The notes under the pieces were generated by a model, which was not told the origin of the DNA, did not search any database, and worked only from the letters and a program-made list of their open reading frames with translations. From Candidatus Luteimonas excrementigallinarum (GTDB lineage: Bacteria; Pseudomonadota; Gammaproteobacteria; Xanthomonadales; Xanthomonadaceae), in assembly GCA_019115725.1 (NCBI GenBank), contig DXCY01000018.1:1-6969 (forward strand): a stretch of 6,969 bases of DNA, read 5' to 3'. Below are positions 1 through 4,565 of this stretch, in pieces. How positions within the stretch are numbered: the stretch's first letter is position 1; each line of letters opens with the position of its first letter. The position numbers and the translations under genes were made by a program.

Positions 1-2
1 CC

Positions 3-131
3 AAGCTGCACGCCCACGACGCCGACAACTCCTGCAACGAGGGCGATACCGTCCGCGTGGTGGAGATCGCGCCGATGTCCAAGACCAAGAACTGGCGCGT
101 GGTCGAGATCGTCTCGCGCGCGGCCGAGTAA
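3..131 (+). CDS. rpsQ: 30S ribosomal protein S17, 3' end (partial)
   Basis: This is the last 42 codons of S17, running in from the left edge and ending at TAA 129-131. S17 is a primary 16S rRNA-binding protein needed early in 30S assembly. The visible residues start KLHAHDADNSCNEGDTV, followed by a stretch containing PMSKTKNW and ending SRAAE. This fits the C-terminal half of the family: the G-D-x-V turn of the OB fold, then the conserved P-(L/M)-S-K-T-K segment. It is the last gene of the S10 operon in E. coli, and here rplN follows after 14 nt, so transcription probably runs through into the spc genes. I see no promoter or terminator in that 14-nt gap. The start codon lies outside the window. 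Confidence 0.95.
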   Translation, partial: KLHAHDADNSCNEGDTVRVVEIAPMSKTKNWRVVEIVSRAAE

Positions 132-145
132 GAAGGAGCGCTGAC

Positions 146-514
146 ATGATCCAGACCGAAAGCCGCCTCGACGTGGCCGACAACTCCGGCGCCAAGGAAG
201 TGATGTGCATCAAGGTGCTCGGCGGCTCCAAGCGCCGCTACGCCGCGATCGGCGACATCATCAAGGTGTCGGTCAAGGACGCCATCCCCCGTGGTCGCGT
301 CAAGAAGGGCGAGGTGTACAACGCCGTAGTCGTGCGTACCCGCAAGGGCGTGCGCCGTGCCGATGGCTCGCTGATCCGTTTCGACGGCAACGCAGCGGTG
401 CTGTTGAACGCCAAGCACGAGCCGATCGGCACCCGTATCTTCGGGCCGGTCACGCGCGAACTGCGTTCCGAGAAGTTCATGAAGATCGTCTCGCTCGCAC
501 CCGAAGTGCTGTGA
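146..514 (+). CDS. rplN: 50S ribosomal protein L14
   Basis: This gene encodes a 122-residue L14, one residue shorter than the E. coli protein. L14 binds 23S rRNA at the subunit interface, takes part in bridges to 16S rRNA, and contacts L19. The start MIQTESRLDVADNSGA matches the family N terminus. Residues 55-87 hold the L14 signature region (GEVYNAVVVRTRKGVRR and onward), and residues 95-107 are the conserved GTRIFGPVTRELR. The end MKIVSLAPEVL is also typical. The ATG at 146 has a strong AAGGAG (133-138) with a 7-nt spacer. In E. coli this is the first gene of the spc operon, preceded by its own promoter. Here only 14 nt separate it from rpsQ, so any spc promoter would have to lie inside rpsQ, and I see none in the visible part. 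Confidence 0.99.
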   Translation: MIQTESRLDVADNSGAKEVMCIKVLGGSKRRYAAIGDIIKVSVKDAIPRGRVKKGEVYNAVVVRTRKGVRRADGSLIRFDGNAAVLLNAKHEPIGTRIFGPVTRELRSEKFMKIVSLAPEVL

Positions 515-530
515 GCGGAGGACAGGAATA

Positions 531-851
531 ATGGCTATCAACCGTATCAAGAAGGGCGACCAGGTCATCGTGGTCGCCGGCAAGGACAAGGGCAAGCGCG
601 GCGATGTGGTGCGCGTGGACGGCGATCGTGTGATCGTTTCCAACGTCAATATCGTCAAGCGCCACACCAAGCCCAACCCGCAGGCCGGGCAGCCGGGCGG
701 GATCATCGAGCGCGAAGCGCCGATCCACGTGTCCAACGTGATGCCGTTCAATCCTGCCACCGGCAAGGGCGAGCGCATCGGTATCAAGGTGCTGGAGGAT
801 GGACGCCGGATCCGGGTGTTCCGCTCCAGTGGTGAAGCGCTCGACGCTTGA
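531..851 (+). CDS. rplX: 50S ribosomal protein L24
   Basis: This gene encodes a 106-residue L24 (E. coli 104), one of the two initiator proteins that nucleate 50S assembly by binding the 5' domain of 23S rRNA. A KOW motif lies near residues 7-30 (KKGDQVIVVAGKDKGKRGDV), followed by the conserved NIVKRHTKPNP segment at 40-50 and a GGIIEREAPIHVSNV stretch at about 56-70 that binds rRNA. The ATG at 531 is preceded by GGAGG (517-521) with a 9-nt spacer, immediately after the rplN stop, which suggests translational coupling. The TGA stop at 849-851 overlaps the ribosome binding site of rplE. An alternative frame across this gene has no family similarity. Confidence 0.99.
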   Translation: MAINRIKKGDQVIVVAGKDKGKRGDVVRVDGDRVIVSNVNIVKRHTKPNPQAGQPGGIIEREAPIHVSNVMPFNPATGKGERIGIKVLEDGRRIRVFRSSGEALDA

Positions 852-854
852 GGA
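850..854 (+). promoter_or_regulatory. Ribosome binding site that fixes the rplE start at 863
   Basis: GAGGA at 850-854 sits 8 nt before ATG 863, which is ideal spacing, and overlaps the rplX stop codon. The frame is also open from a TTG at 848, which would add five residues (M-R-N-E-E). That TTG lies within the last codons of rplX and would have no ribosome binding site of its own. The family N terminus aligns with the ATG at 863. Confidence 0.85.
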
Positions 855-862
855 ATGAAGAA

Positions 863-1399
863 ATGAGCCGTCTGGAAAAGTTCTACCAGGAAGAAGTGAT
901 GCCGAAGCTGATGAAGCAGTTCGGCTACACCAATCCGATGCAGGTTCCGAAGGTGTCCAAGATCACGCTCAACATGGGCGTGGGCGAGGCTGCCACCAAC
1001 AAGAAGGTGCTGGAAAACGCAACCGCCGACATGGCCCGTGTCTCCGGCCAGAAGCCGGTGGTGACCAAGTCGCGCGTGTCCGTGGCCTCGTTCAAGATCC
1101 GTGACGGCTGGCCGATCGGCTGCAAGGTGACCCTGCGTCGCCAGCGGATGTACGAGTTCCTCGACCGCCTGATCAACGTGTCGCTGCCGCGCGTTCGCGA
1201 CTTCCGCGGTGTGTCGGCGCGTTCGTTCGACGGGCGCGGCAACTTCAACATGGGCGTGAAGGAGCAGATCATCTTCCCGGAGATCGACTTCGACCAGGTT
1301 GACGCGGTCCGCGGCATGGATATCGCCATCACCACCACTGCGAAGACCAACGAGGAGGCCAAGGCCCTGCTCGAGGCCTTCCGCTTCCCGTTCCGCTGA
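863..1399 (+). CDS. rplE: 50S ribosomal protein L5
   Basis: This gene encodes a 178-residue L5 (E. coli 179). L5 binds 5S rRNA and, with L18 and L25, forms the central protuberance; it contacts P-site tRNA and S13. From ATG 863 the protein begins MSRLEKFYQEEVMPKLMKQF, which lines up with E. coli MAKLHDYYKDEVVKKLM. An upstream in-frame TTG at 848 is rejected. Family landmarks are ITLNMGVGEA (34-43), SGQKPVVTKSRVSVASFKIR (61-80), IGCKVTLR (85-92), RVRDFRGVSARSFDGRGN (110-127) and the C-terminal FRFPFR. In E. coli the repressor S8 binds spc mRNA around this gene's start. I could not recognise an equivalent helix here. It overlaps nothing and is 11 nt from rplX and 15 nt from rpsN. Confidence 0.99.
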   Translation: MSRLEKFYQEEVMPKLMKQFGYTNPMQVPKVSKITLNMGVGEAATNKKVLENATADMARVSGQKPVVTKSRVSVASFKIRDGWPIGCKVTLRRQRMYEFLDRLINVSLPRVRDFRGVSARSFDGRGNFNMGVKEQIIFPEIDFDQVDAVRGMDIAITTTAKTNEEAKALLEAFRFPFR

Positions 1400-1414
1400 G
1401 GAAGAGAGTCAACT

Positions 1415-1720
1415 ATGGCAAAGAAATCAATGGTCAACCGCGAAGTCAAGCGGGCCAAGCTGGCGGAGAAGTACGCCGCCAAGCGCGAAGAGCTGAAGAA
1501 GATCATCTCCAGCCAGACCGCCGACTACGACGAGAAGATGGATGCCGTGGCCAAGCTGCAGAAGCTGCCGCGTGATTCCTCTCCGTCGCGCCAGACCAGC
1601 CGCTGCGCCCTGACCGGCCGGCCGCGTTCGGTGTACAGCAAGTTCGGCCTGGGCCGTAACAAGCTGCGCGAGGCCACCATGCGTGGCGACGTACCGGGTC
1701 TGCGCAAAGCGTCCTGGTAA
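1415..1720 (+). CDS. rpsN: 30S ribosomal protein S14 (zinc-independent type)
   Basis: This gene encodes a 101-residue S14, the same length as in E. coli. S14 is a late-assembling protein of the 30S head, close to S3, S10 and S19. The conserved C-terminal block is LPRDSSPSRQTSRCALTGRP (51-70), then KFGLGRNKLREA. There is a single cysteine (C64) and no CxxC pairs, so this is the long zinc-free C(-) form and not the 61-residue zinc-binding form. The ATG at 1415 is followed by AKKSMVNREVKRAKL, as expected. Purine-rich GAGGA (1398-1402) and AGAGAG (1403-1408) precede it. The gap to rpsH (41 nt) is longer than most in this operon and locally A-rich. Confidence 0.99.
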   Translation: MAKKSMVNREVKRAKLAEKYAAKREELKKIISSQTADYDEKMDAVAKLQKLPRDSSPSRQTSRCALTGRPRSVYSKFGLGRNKLREATMRGDVPGLRKASW

Positions 1721-1761
1721 ACCCAAAAAATCCTTACGGATATCGATGCAGGTAAACTGAT

Positions 1762-2157
1762 ATGAGCATGACTGATCCAATCGCCGACATGCTGACCCGC
1801 ATGCGCAATGCGGCAGCGGTTGGCAAGCCGGCGGTGAAAATGCCCTCATCCAAAGTGAAGGCTGCCATTGCCAAAGTCCTCAAGGACGAAGGCTACATCA
1901 CCGATTGGCGCGTGATCGAGACCGGCCCGAAAGCCGATATCGAGATCGAACTCAAGTACTACGAAGGCCGTCCGGTCATCGAGCACATGCAGCGCTTCTC
2001 GCGGTCCGGCCTGCGCCAGTACCGCGGCAAGGACGACCTGCCGAAGGTGCTCAACGGCCTGGGCATCGCCATCATTTCCACCTCCAGGGGCATCATGACC
2101 GATGCGCAGGCGCGCCAGCAGGGCGTCGGCGGTGAAGTCCTGTGCTTCGTGGCCTGA
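1762..2157 (+). CDS. rpsH: 30S ribosomal protein S8
   Basis: This gene encodes a 131-residue S8 (E. coli 130). S8 binds the central domain of 16S rRNA and in E. coli also represses the spc operon by binding its mRNA. The start MSMTDPIADMLTRMRN matches the family, so the first ATG (1762) is preferred over the second (1768), since E. coli also reads MSM. The MPSSK motif lies at 27-31, and the C-terminal signature GIAIISTSRGIMTDAQAR at 101-118, ending GGEVLCFVA. The ribosome binding site is weak: only AGGT at 1750-1753, 8 nt upstream. That is poorer than for neighbouring genes and might keep S8 low or make its translation depend on upstream ribosomes. That last point is inference. Confidence 0.99.
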   Translation: MSMTDPIADMLTRMRNAAAVGKPAVKMPSSKVKAAIAKVLKDEGYITDWRVIETGPKADIEIELKYYEGRPVIEHMQRFSRSGLRQYRGKDDLPKVLNGLGIAIISTSRGIMTDAQARQQGVGGEVLCFVA

Positions 2158-2158
2158 C

Positions 2159-2162
2159 GGAG
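2159..2162 (+). promoter_or_regulatory. Ribosome binding site that fixes the rplF start at 2171
   Basis: GGAG at 2159-2162 lies 8 nt before ATG 2171, directly after the rpsH stop. The frame is open further upstream to an ATG at 2102, but that would add 23 residues overlapping rpsH with no family counterpart. Confidence 0.85.
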
Positions 2163-2170
2163 AAACCAGA

Positions 2171-2698
2171 ATGTCCCGTATTGCCAAGAAGCCGATTCCC
2201 CTGCCCAAGGGCGTTGACCTGAACATCCAGGACGACACGCTCAGCGTGAAGGGCCCGAAGGGCGCCCTGTCCGTAGCCCGTCCGGAAGGCATCGACATCA
2301 AGATCGAGGACGGCAACATCGTTCTTGCTCCGGTCGAGCCCAGCTACATGGCCATCACCGGCACCATCCGCTCGATCCTGGGCAACATGGTGCACGGCGT
2401 GTCGGAAGGTTTCGAGCGCAAGCTCGAGCTGGTCGGCGTGGGCTACCGTGCTGTTGTGCAGGGCAAGGAACTGAACCTGACCCTGGGCTTTTCGCACCCG
2501 GTGCTGTTCCCGATCCCGGAAGGCATCACCATCACCACCCCGACCCAGACCGAAGTGCTGGTGGCCGGTGCTGACAAGCAGCAGGTGGGCCAGGTTGCCG
2601 CAAAGATCCGTGGATACCGTCCGCCGGAGCCCTACAAGGGCAAGGGCGTGAAGTACGCCGGTGAGCAAATCATCCGCAAGGAAGCCAAGAAGGCCTAA
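2171..2698 (+). CDS. rplF: 50S ribosomal protein L6
   Basis: This gene encodes a 175-residue L6 (E. coli 177). L6 binds 23S rRNA near the sarcin-ricin region and the factor-binding site. From ATG 2171 the protein starts MSRIAKKPIPLPKGVDLNIQ, the classic L6 N terminus. The two tandem L6 folds can be traced: the first at about residues 5-80 with the TLSVKGPKG strand (23-31), the second at about 85-165 with LELVGVGYRA (85-94). The family signature PPEPYKGKGVKY is at 151-162, followed by a lysine-rich tail. The start upstream at 2102 is rejected because it reads through rpsH out of frame. A 47-nt gap to rplR can form small alternative hairpins. Confidence 0.99.
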   Translation: MSRIAKKPIPLPKGVDLNIQDDTLSVKGPKGALSVARPEGIDIKIEDGNIVLAPVEPSYMAITGTIRSILGNMVHGVSEGFERKLELVGVGYRAVVQGKELNLTLGFSHPVLFPIPEGITITTPTQTEVLVAGADKQQVGQVAAKIRGYRPPEPYKGKGVKYAGEQIIRKEAKKA

Positions 2699-2723
2699 GC
2701 GGATATCCTCCGCGCCGATCCGC
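2699..2723 (+). repeat. Small alternative inverted repeats in the rplF-rplR gap
   Basis: GCGGA (2699-2703) can pair with TCCGC (2709-2713) around a 5-nt loop, or GCGGAT (2699-2704) can pair with ATCCGC (2718-2723). The two pairings exclude each other. The structure begins at the base after the rplF stop. It has no T tract, so it is not a convincing terminator. It may simply reflect GC-rich sequence. Confidence 0.35.
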
Positions 2724-2745
2724 TTCCCACTGAGAAGACACAGCT

Positions 2746-3099
2746 ATGGACAAGAATAAAGCCCGCCTGCGTCGCGCCCGTTCCACGCGCGCCCGCATCC
2801 GCGAACTCGAGGTGCCGCGCCTGTCGGTGCTGCGCACCGGCCAGCACCTGTACGCCCAGGTGTTCACCGCCGACGGCTCGAAGGTGCTGGCAGCCGCCAA
2901 CACCACCCAGGCCGACGTGCGTGACGGCCTGAAGACCCTGAACAACATCGAAGCCGCCACCAAGGTGGGCAAGGCCATCGCCGAAAAGGCAAAGGCTGCC
3001 GGCATCGAGAAGGTTGCGTTCGACCGCTCGGGTTACCGCTACCACGGCCGCGTCAAGGCCCTGGCAGACGCGGCCCGTGAGGGCGGCCTGCAGTTCTGA
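2746..3099 (+). CDS. rplR: 50S ribosomal protein L18
   Basis: This gene encodes a 117-residue L18, exactly the E. coli length. L18 binds 5S rRNA and with L5 anchors it in the central protuberance. The start MDKNKARLRRARSTRARIRE has the arginine-rich N-terminal tail of the family. The core includes RLSVLRTGQHLYAQV (25-39), and the C-terminal signature runs from FDRSGYRYHGRVKALADAA to REGGLQF (92-117). The ribosome binding site is only a weak GAGAAG (2732-2737). Unusually, it is followed by 289 nt of non-coding sequence starting with a perfect hairpin. In E. coli rpsE follows rplR almost at once. The transcript from the upstream genes may therefore end or be processed just after this gene. Confidence 0.99.
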   Translation: MDKNKARLRRARSTRARIRELEVPRLSVLRTGQHLYAQVFTADGSKVLAAANTTQADVRDGLKTLNNIEAATKVGKAIAEKAKAAGIEKVAFDRSGYRYHGRVKALADAAREGGLQF

Positions 3100-3112
3100 T
3101 TCAGGAAAACCG

Positions 3113-3136
3113 CCGGCAGGAGGCATCTCCTGCCGG
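3113..3136 (+). repeat. Perfect 10-bp hairpin after rplR (possible attenuator or RNA 3' end)
   Basis: CCGGCAGGAG (3113-3122) is exactly complementary to CTCCTGCCGG (3127-3136) around the loop GCAT. It starts 14 nt after the rplR stop. No T tract follows (the next bases are TCGGGG), so it is not a canonical intrinsic terminator. It could act as a Rho-linked pause, an exonuclease block that protects the upstream mRNA, or an attenuator. An AGGAGG motif (3118-3123) lies across the stem and loop edge with no start codon at usable distance. Confidence 0.75.
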
Positions 3137-3141
3137 TCGGG

Positions 3142-3157
3142 GTCTGTCACGACAGAC
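3142..3157. repeat. 16-bp palindrome over the candidate -35 element
   Basis: GTCTGTC (3142-3148) and GACAGAC (3151-3157) are exact reverse complements separated by AC. It could be a dimeric regulator site, since it overlaps the proposed -35, or it may form a second short hairpin just after the 3113-3136 stem. Confidence 0.6.
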
Positions 3158-3173
3158 TCCATTGGCGTATTAT
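3144..3173 (+). promoter_or_regulatory. Candidate sigma-70 promoter for rpsE-rpmD-rplO-secY
   Basis: TATTAT at 3168-3173 matches the -10 consensus at five of six positions. With an 18-bp spacer, CTGTCA (3144-3149) matches the -35 consensus at four of six. The following bases TGCGGG (3174-3179) form a GC-rich discriminator, which in gammaproteobacteria is typical of stringently controlled ribosomal promoters. The start would be near 3180, giving a leader of about 208 nt. The -35 element lies inside the palindrome GTCTGTC-AC-GACAGAC (3142-3157). Position relative to the gap and the hairpin upstream supports the call, but the -35 is weak. Confidence 0.5.
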
Positions 3174-3192
3174 TGCGGGTTCGCGATTTCCC

Positions 3193-3234
3193 GTCCCGGC
3201 TTTCGGCCGGGGCAGGGCGCTACCGGAACAGCGC
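3193..3234 (+). promoter_or_regulatory. Two consecutive stem-loops at the start of the rpsE leader
   Basis: First stem: 3193-3200 pairs with 3206-3213 (eight pairs, one G-T wobble, loop TTTCG). Second stem: GCGCT (3217-3221) pairs with AGCGC (3230-3234) around an 8-nt loop. Both would lie near the 5' end of a transcript starting around 3180. They could stabilise the leader or form part of a feedback site for a ribosomal protein, but I recognise no known binding motif. Confidence 0.45.
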
Positions 3235-3388
3235 TGCATCAAGCGTGATCCGGGCCTTTACCCTCCGCCGGTACGGATATGCACCGGACGTCAGTCGCCT
3301 TCTGTGCGGCAAAACGGAACACAGCACCAGCACCCAACAACAAGCGGCACGAGCCGTACATTCCCGATACTGACAAAGGCAAAGAAAG

Positions 3389-3931
3389 ATGGCAGAAGAA
3401 CGCTCCCCGCGCGGCCGCGACCGTAATCGTCGCGATCGCGAGGAAATCGATGACGGCATGATCGAAAAGCTGATCACCGTCAACCGCGTGGCCAAGACCG
3501 TGAAGGGCGGTCGCCAGTTCACCTTCACCGCGCTGACCGTAGTCGGCGATGGCGAGGGCCGGATCGGTTTCGGCTACGGCAAGGCCCGCGAAGTGCCGCT
3601 GGCCATCCAGAAGTCGATGGAAGCCGCCCGCAAGGGCATGAGCACCATCGAGCTCAACGGTTCCACCCTGTGGCACACGGTCAACGCCAACCACGGCGCG
3701 GCCCGCGTGTTCATGCAGCCGGCTTCCGAAGGTACCGGCGTAATCGCTGGCGGTGCCATGCGCGCCGTGCTCGAGGCGGTGGGTGTGAAGGACGTGCTGG
3801 CCAAGGCGGTCGGCTCGCGCAATCCGATCAACCTGGTGCGCGCCACGATCAAGGGCCTGCAGTCCATGCATTCGCCCGGCAAGATCGCGGCCAAGCGCGG
3901 CAAGAAGGTGGAGGAACTTCTCCATGGCTAA
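3389..3931 (+). CDS. rpsE: 30S ribosomal protein S5
   Basis: This gene encodes a 180-residue S5, about 13 longer than E. coli (167). S5 binds 16S rRNA at the mRNA entry channel and helps with decoding accuracy and mRNA unwinding. The S5 N-terminal double-stranded RNA-binding fold covers about residues 24-90, with TALTVVGDGEGRIGFGYGKA at 48-67 and REVP next. The C-terminal domain has PASEGTGVIAGGAMRAVLEA (111-130) and GSRNPINLVRAT (142-153). The extra length is a charged, arginine-rich N-terminal segment (MAEERSPRGRDRNRRDREE, 1-19) that I recall from Xanthomonas S5. The ribosome binding site is weak (AAAGG 3375-3379, 9-nt spacer). It lies behind a 289-nt gap and overlaps rpmD by 8 nt. Confidence 0.99.
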   Translation: MAEERSPRGRDRNRRDREEIDDGMIEKLITVNRVAKTVKGGRQFTFTALTVVGDGEGRIGFGYGKAREVPLAIQKSMEAARKGMSTIELNGSTLWHTVNANHGAARVFMQPASEGTGVIAGGAMRAVLEAVGVKDVLAKAVGSRNPINLVRATIKGLQSMHSPGKIAAKRGKKVEELLHG

Positions 3932-4121
3932 GAACGAAGCCACCGGCGGCACCGTCAAGGTGCGCCTGGTCAAGGGCCTGCAGGGCACCCAGGGCCGTCA
4001 CCGCCTGTCGGTACGTGCGCTGGGACTGAGCAAGATCAACGATGTCCGCGAACTGAAGGACAGCCCGCAGGTGCGGGGCCTGATCAACAAGGTCCATTAC
4101 CTGGTCCGGGTCGAGGAGTAA
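3924..4121 (+). CDS. rpmD: 50S ribosomal protein L30
   Basis: This gene encodes a 65-residue L30 (E. coli 59), a small peripheral 50S protein that binds 23S rRNA. The N terminus MAKNEATGGTVKVRLVKGLQ carries a few residues more than E. coli before the first strand (VKVRLVKG). The conserved core GLSKINDVRELKDSPQVRGL (34-53) and the ending HYLVRVEE fit the family. The ATG at 3924 lies inside the last codons of rpsE (8-nt overlap) behind GGAGG (3910-3914) with a 9-nt spacer. That arrangement suggests coupled translation and matches the usual rpsE-rpmD-rplO order. rplO begins 6 nt after the stop. A later start would remove the conserved first strand. Confidence 0.97.
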   Translation: MAKNEATGGTVKVRLVKGLQGTQGRHRLSVRALGLSKINDVRELKDSPQVRGLINKVHYLVRVEE

Positions 4122-4127
4122 TCGACA

Positions 4128-4565
4128 ATGCGACTGAATGACATCAAGCCCGCAGAGGGCGCCCGCACCGAGCGCGTACGCGTCGGCCGCGGTATTGGTT
4201 CGGGCCTGGGCAAGACCGCCGGCCGCGGCCACAAGGGTACGTTTGCACGTTCGGGCAAGGGCAAGATCAAGGCCGGCTTCGAAGGCGGCCAGATGCCGCT
4301 GCGCAAGCGCCTGCCGAAGATCGGCTTCCGTTCGCGGATCGCCGGCGACACCGCCGAGGTGTTCCTGTACGAGCTGGACAAGCTGGAAGGCGACATCGAC
4401 TTCAAGGCACTGCGTGCCGCGAAGCTGGTGCCGACGACCGCCAAGCGCGCCAAGATCGTGAAGAAGGGCGACGTGACGAAGAAGCTCGTGCTCAAGGGCG
4501 TGCTGGCCACGGCCGGTGCCCGCGCGGCGATCGAAGCCGCCGGCGGCAGCATTGAGGAAGCCTGA
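4128..4565 (+). CDS. rplO: 50S ribosomal protein L15
   Basis: This gene encodes a 145-residue L15 (E. coli 144), a late 50S assembly protein whose extended, glycine- and basic-rich N-terminal half threads into 23S rRNA. The start MRLNDIKPAEGARTERVRVG is typical, followed by RGIGSGLGKTAGRGHKG (21-37) and FEGGQMPLRKRLPKIGF (51-67). The globular C-terminal half ends with GARAAIEAAGGSIEEA. GAGGAG at 4113-4118 precedes the ATG by 9 nt and overlaps the end of rpmD. The stop TGA shares one base with the secY start (TGATG), so secY translation is probably coupled to rplO. Confidence 0.99.
   Translation: MRLNDIKPAEGARTERVRVGRGIGSGLGKTAGRGHKGTFARSGKGKIKAGFEGGQMPLRKRLPKIGFRSRIAGDTAEVFLYELDKLEGDIDFKALRAAKLVPTTAKRAKIVKKGDVTKKLVLKGVLATAGARAAIEAAGGSIEEA

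Larger units (their letters stand above)
3100..3388 (+). other. Non-coding gap between rplR and rpsE
   Basis: This 289-nt gap has no reading frame with family similarity or a start with a usable ribosome binding site. In order it holds: a perfect 10-bp hairpin (3113-3136), a 7-bp palindrome (3142-3157), a -10-like hexamer TATTAT (3168-3173), a GC-rich hairpin (3193-3213), a 5-bp hairpin (3217-3234), a CCGGT/ACCGG pair (3268-3287), a CTGTG/CACAG pair (3302-3324), and a mostly unpaired A/C-rich run from about 3311 to 3350 leading to a weak ribosome binding site. Taken together this looks like an end of one transcript followed by a new promoter and a structured leader for rpsE. That reading is inference. 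Confidence 0.7.

Noticed and set aside
1721..1761. A-rich 41-nt gap between rpsN and rpsH as an internal promoter
   Set aside because: No -10/-35 pair with acceptable spacing; the A6 run alone is not evidence.
3279..3461. A 60-codon + strand frame starting in the rpsE leader and overlapping rpsE
   Set aside because: It has no ribosome binding site at 3279 and overlaps the rpsE start in another frame. Its residues look like a frame-shadow of the S5 N terminus.
3239..3988. A 249-codon minus-strand frame across the rpsE leader and rpsE
   Set aside because: It is mostly antisense to rpsE, has a shadow-like composition and no ribosome binding site or family similarity.
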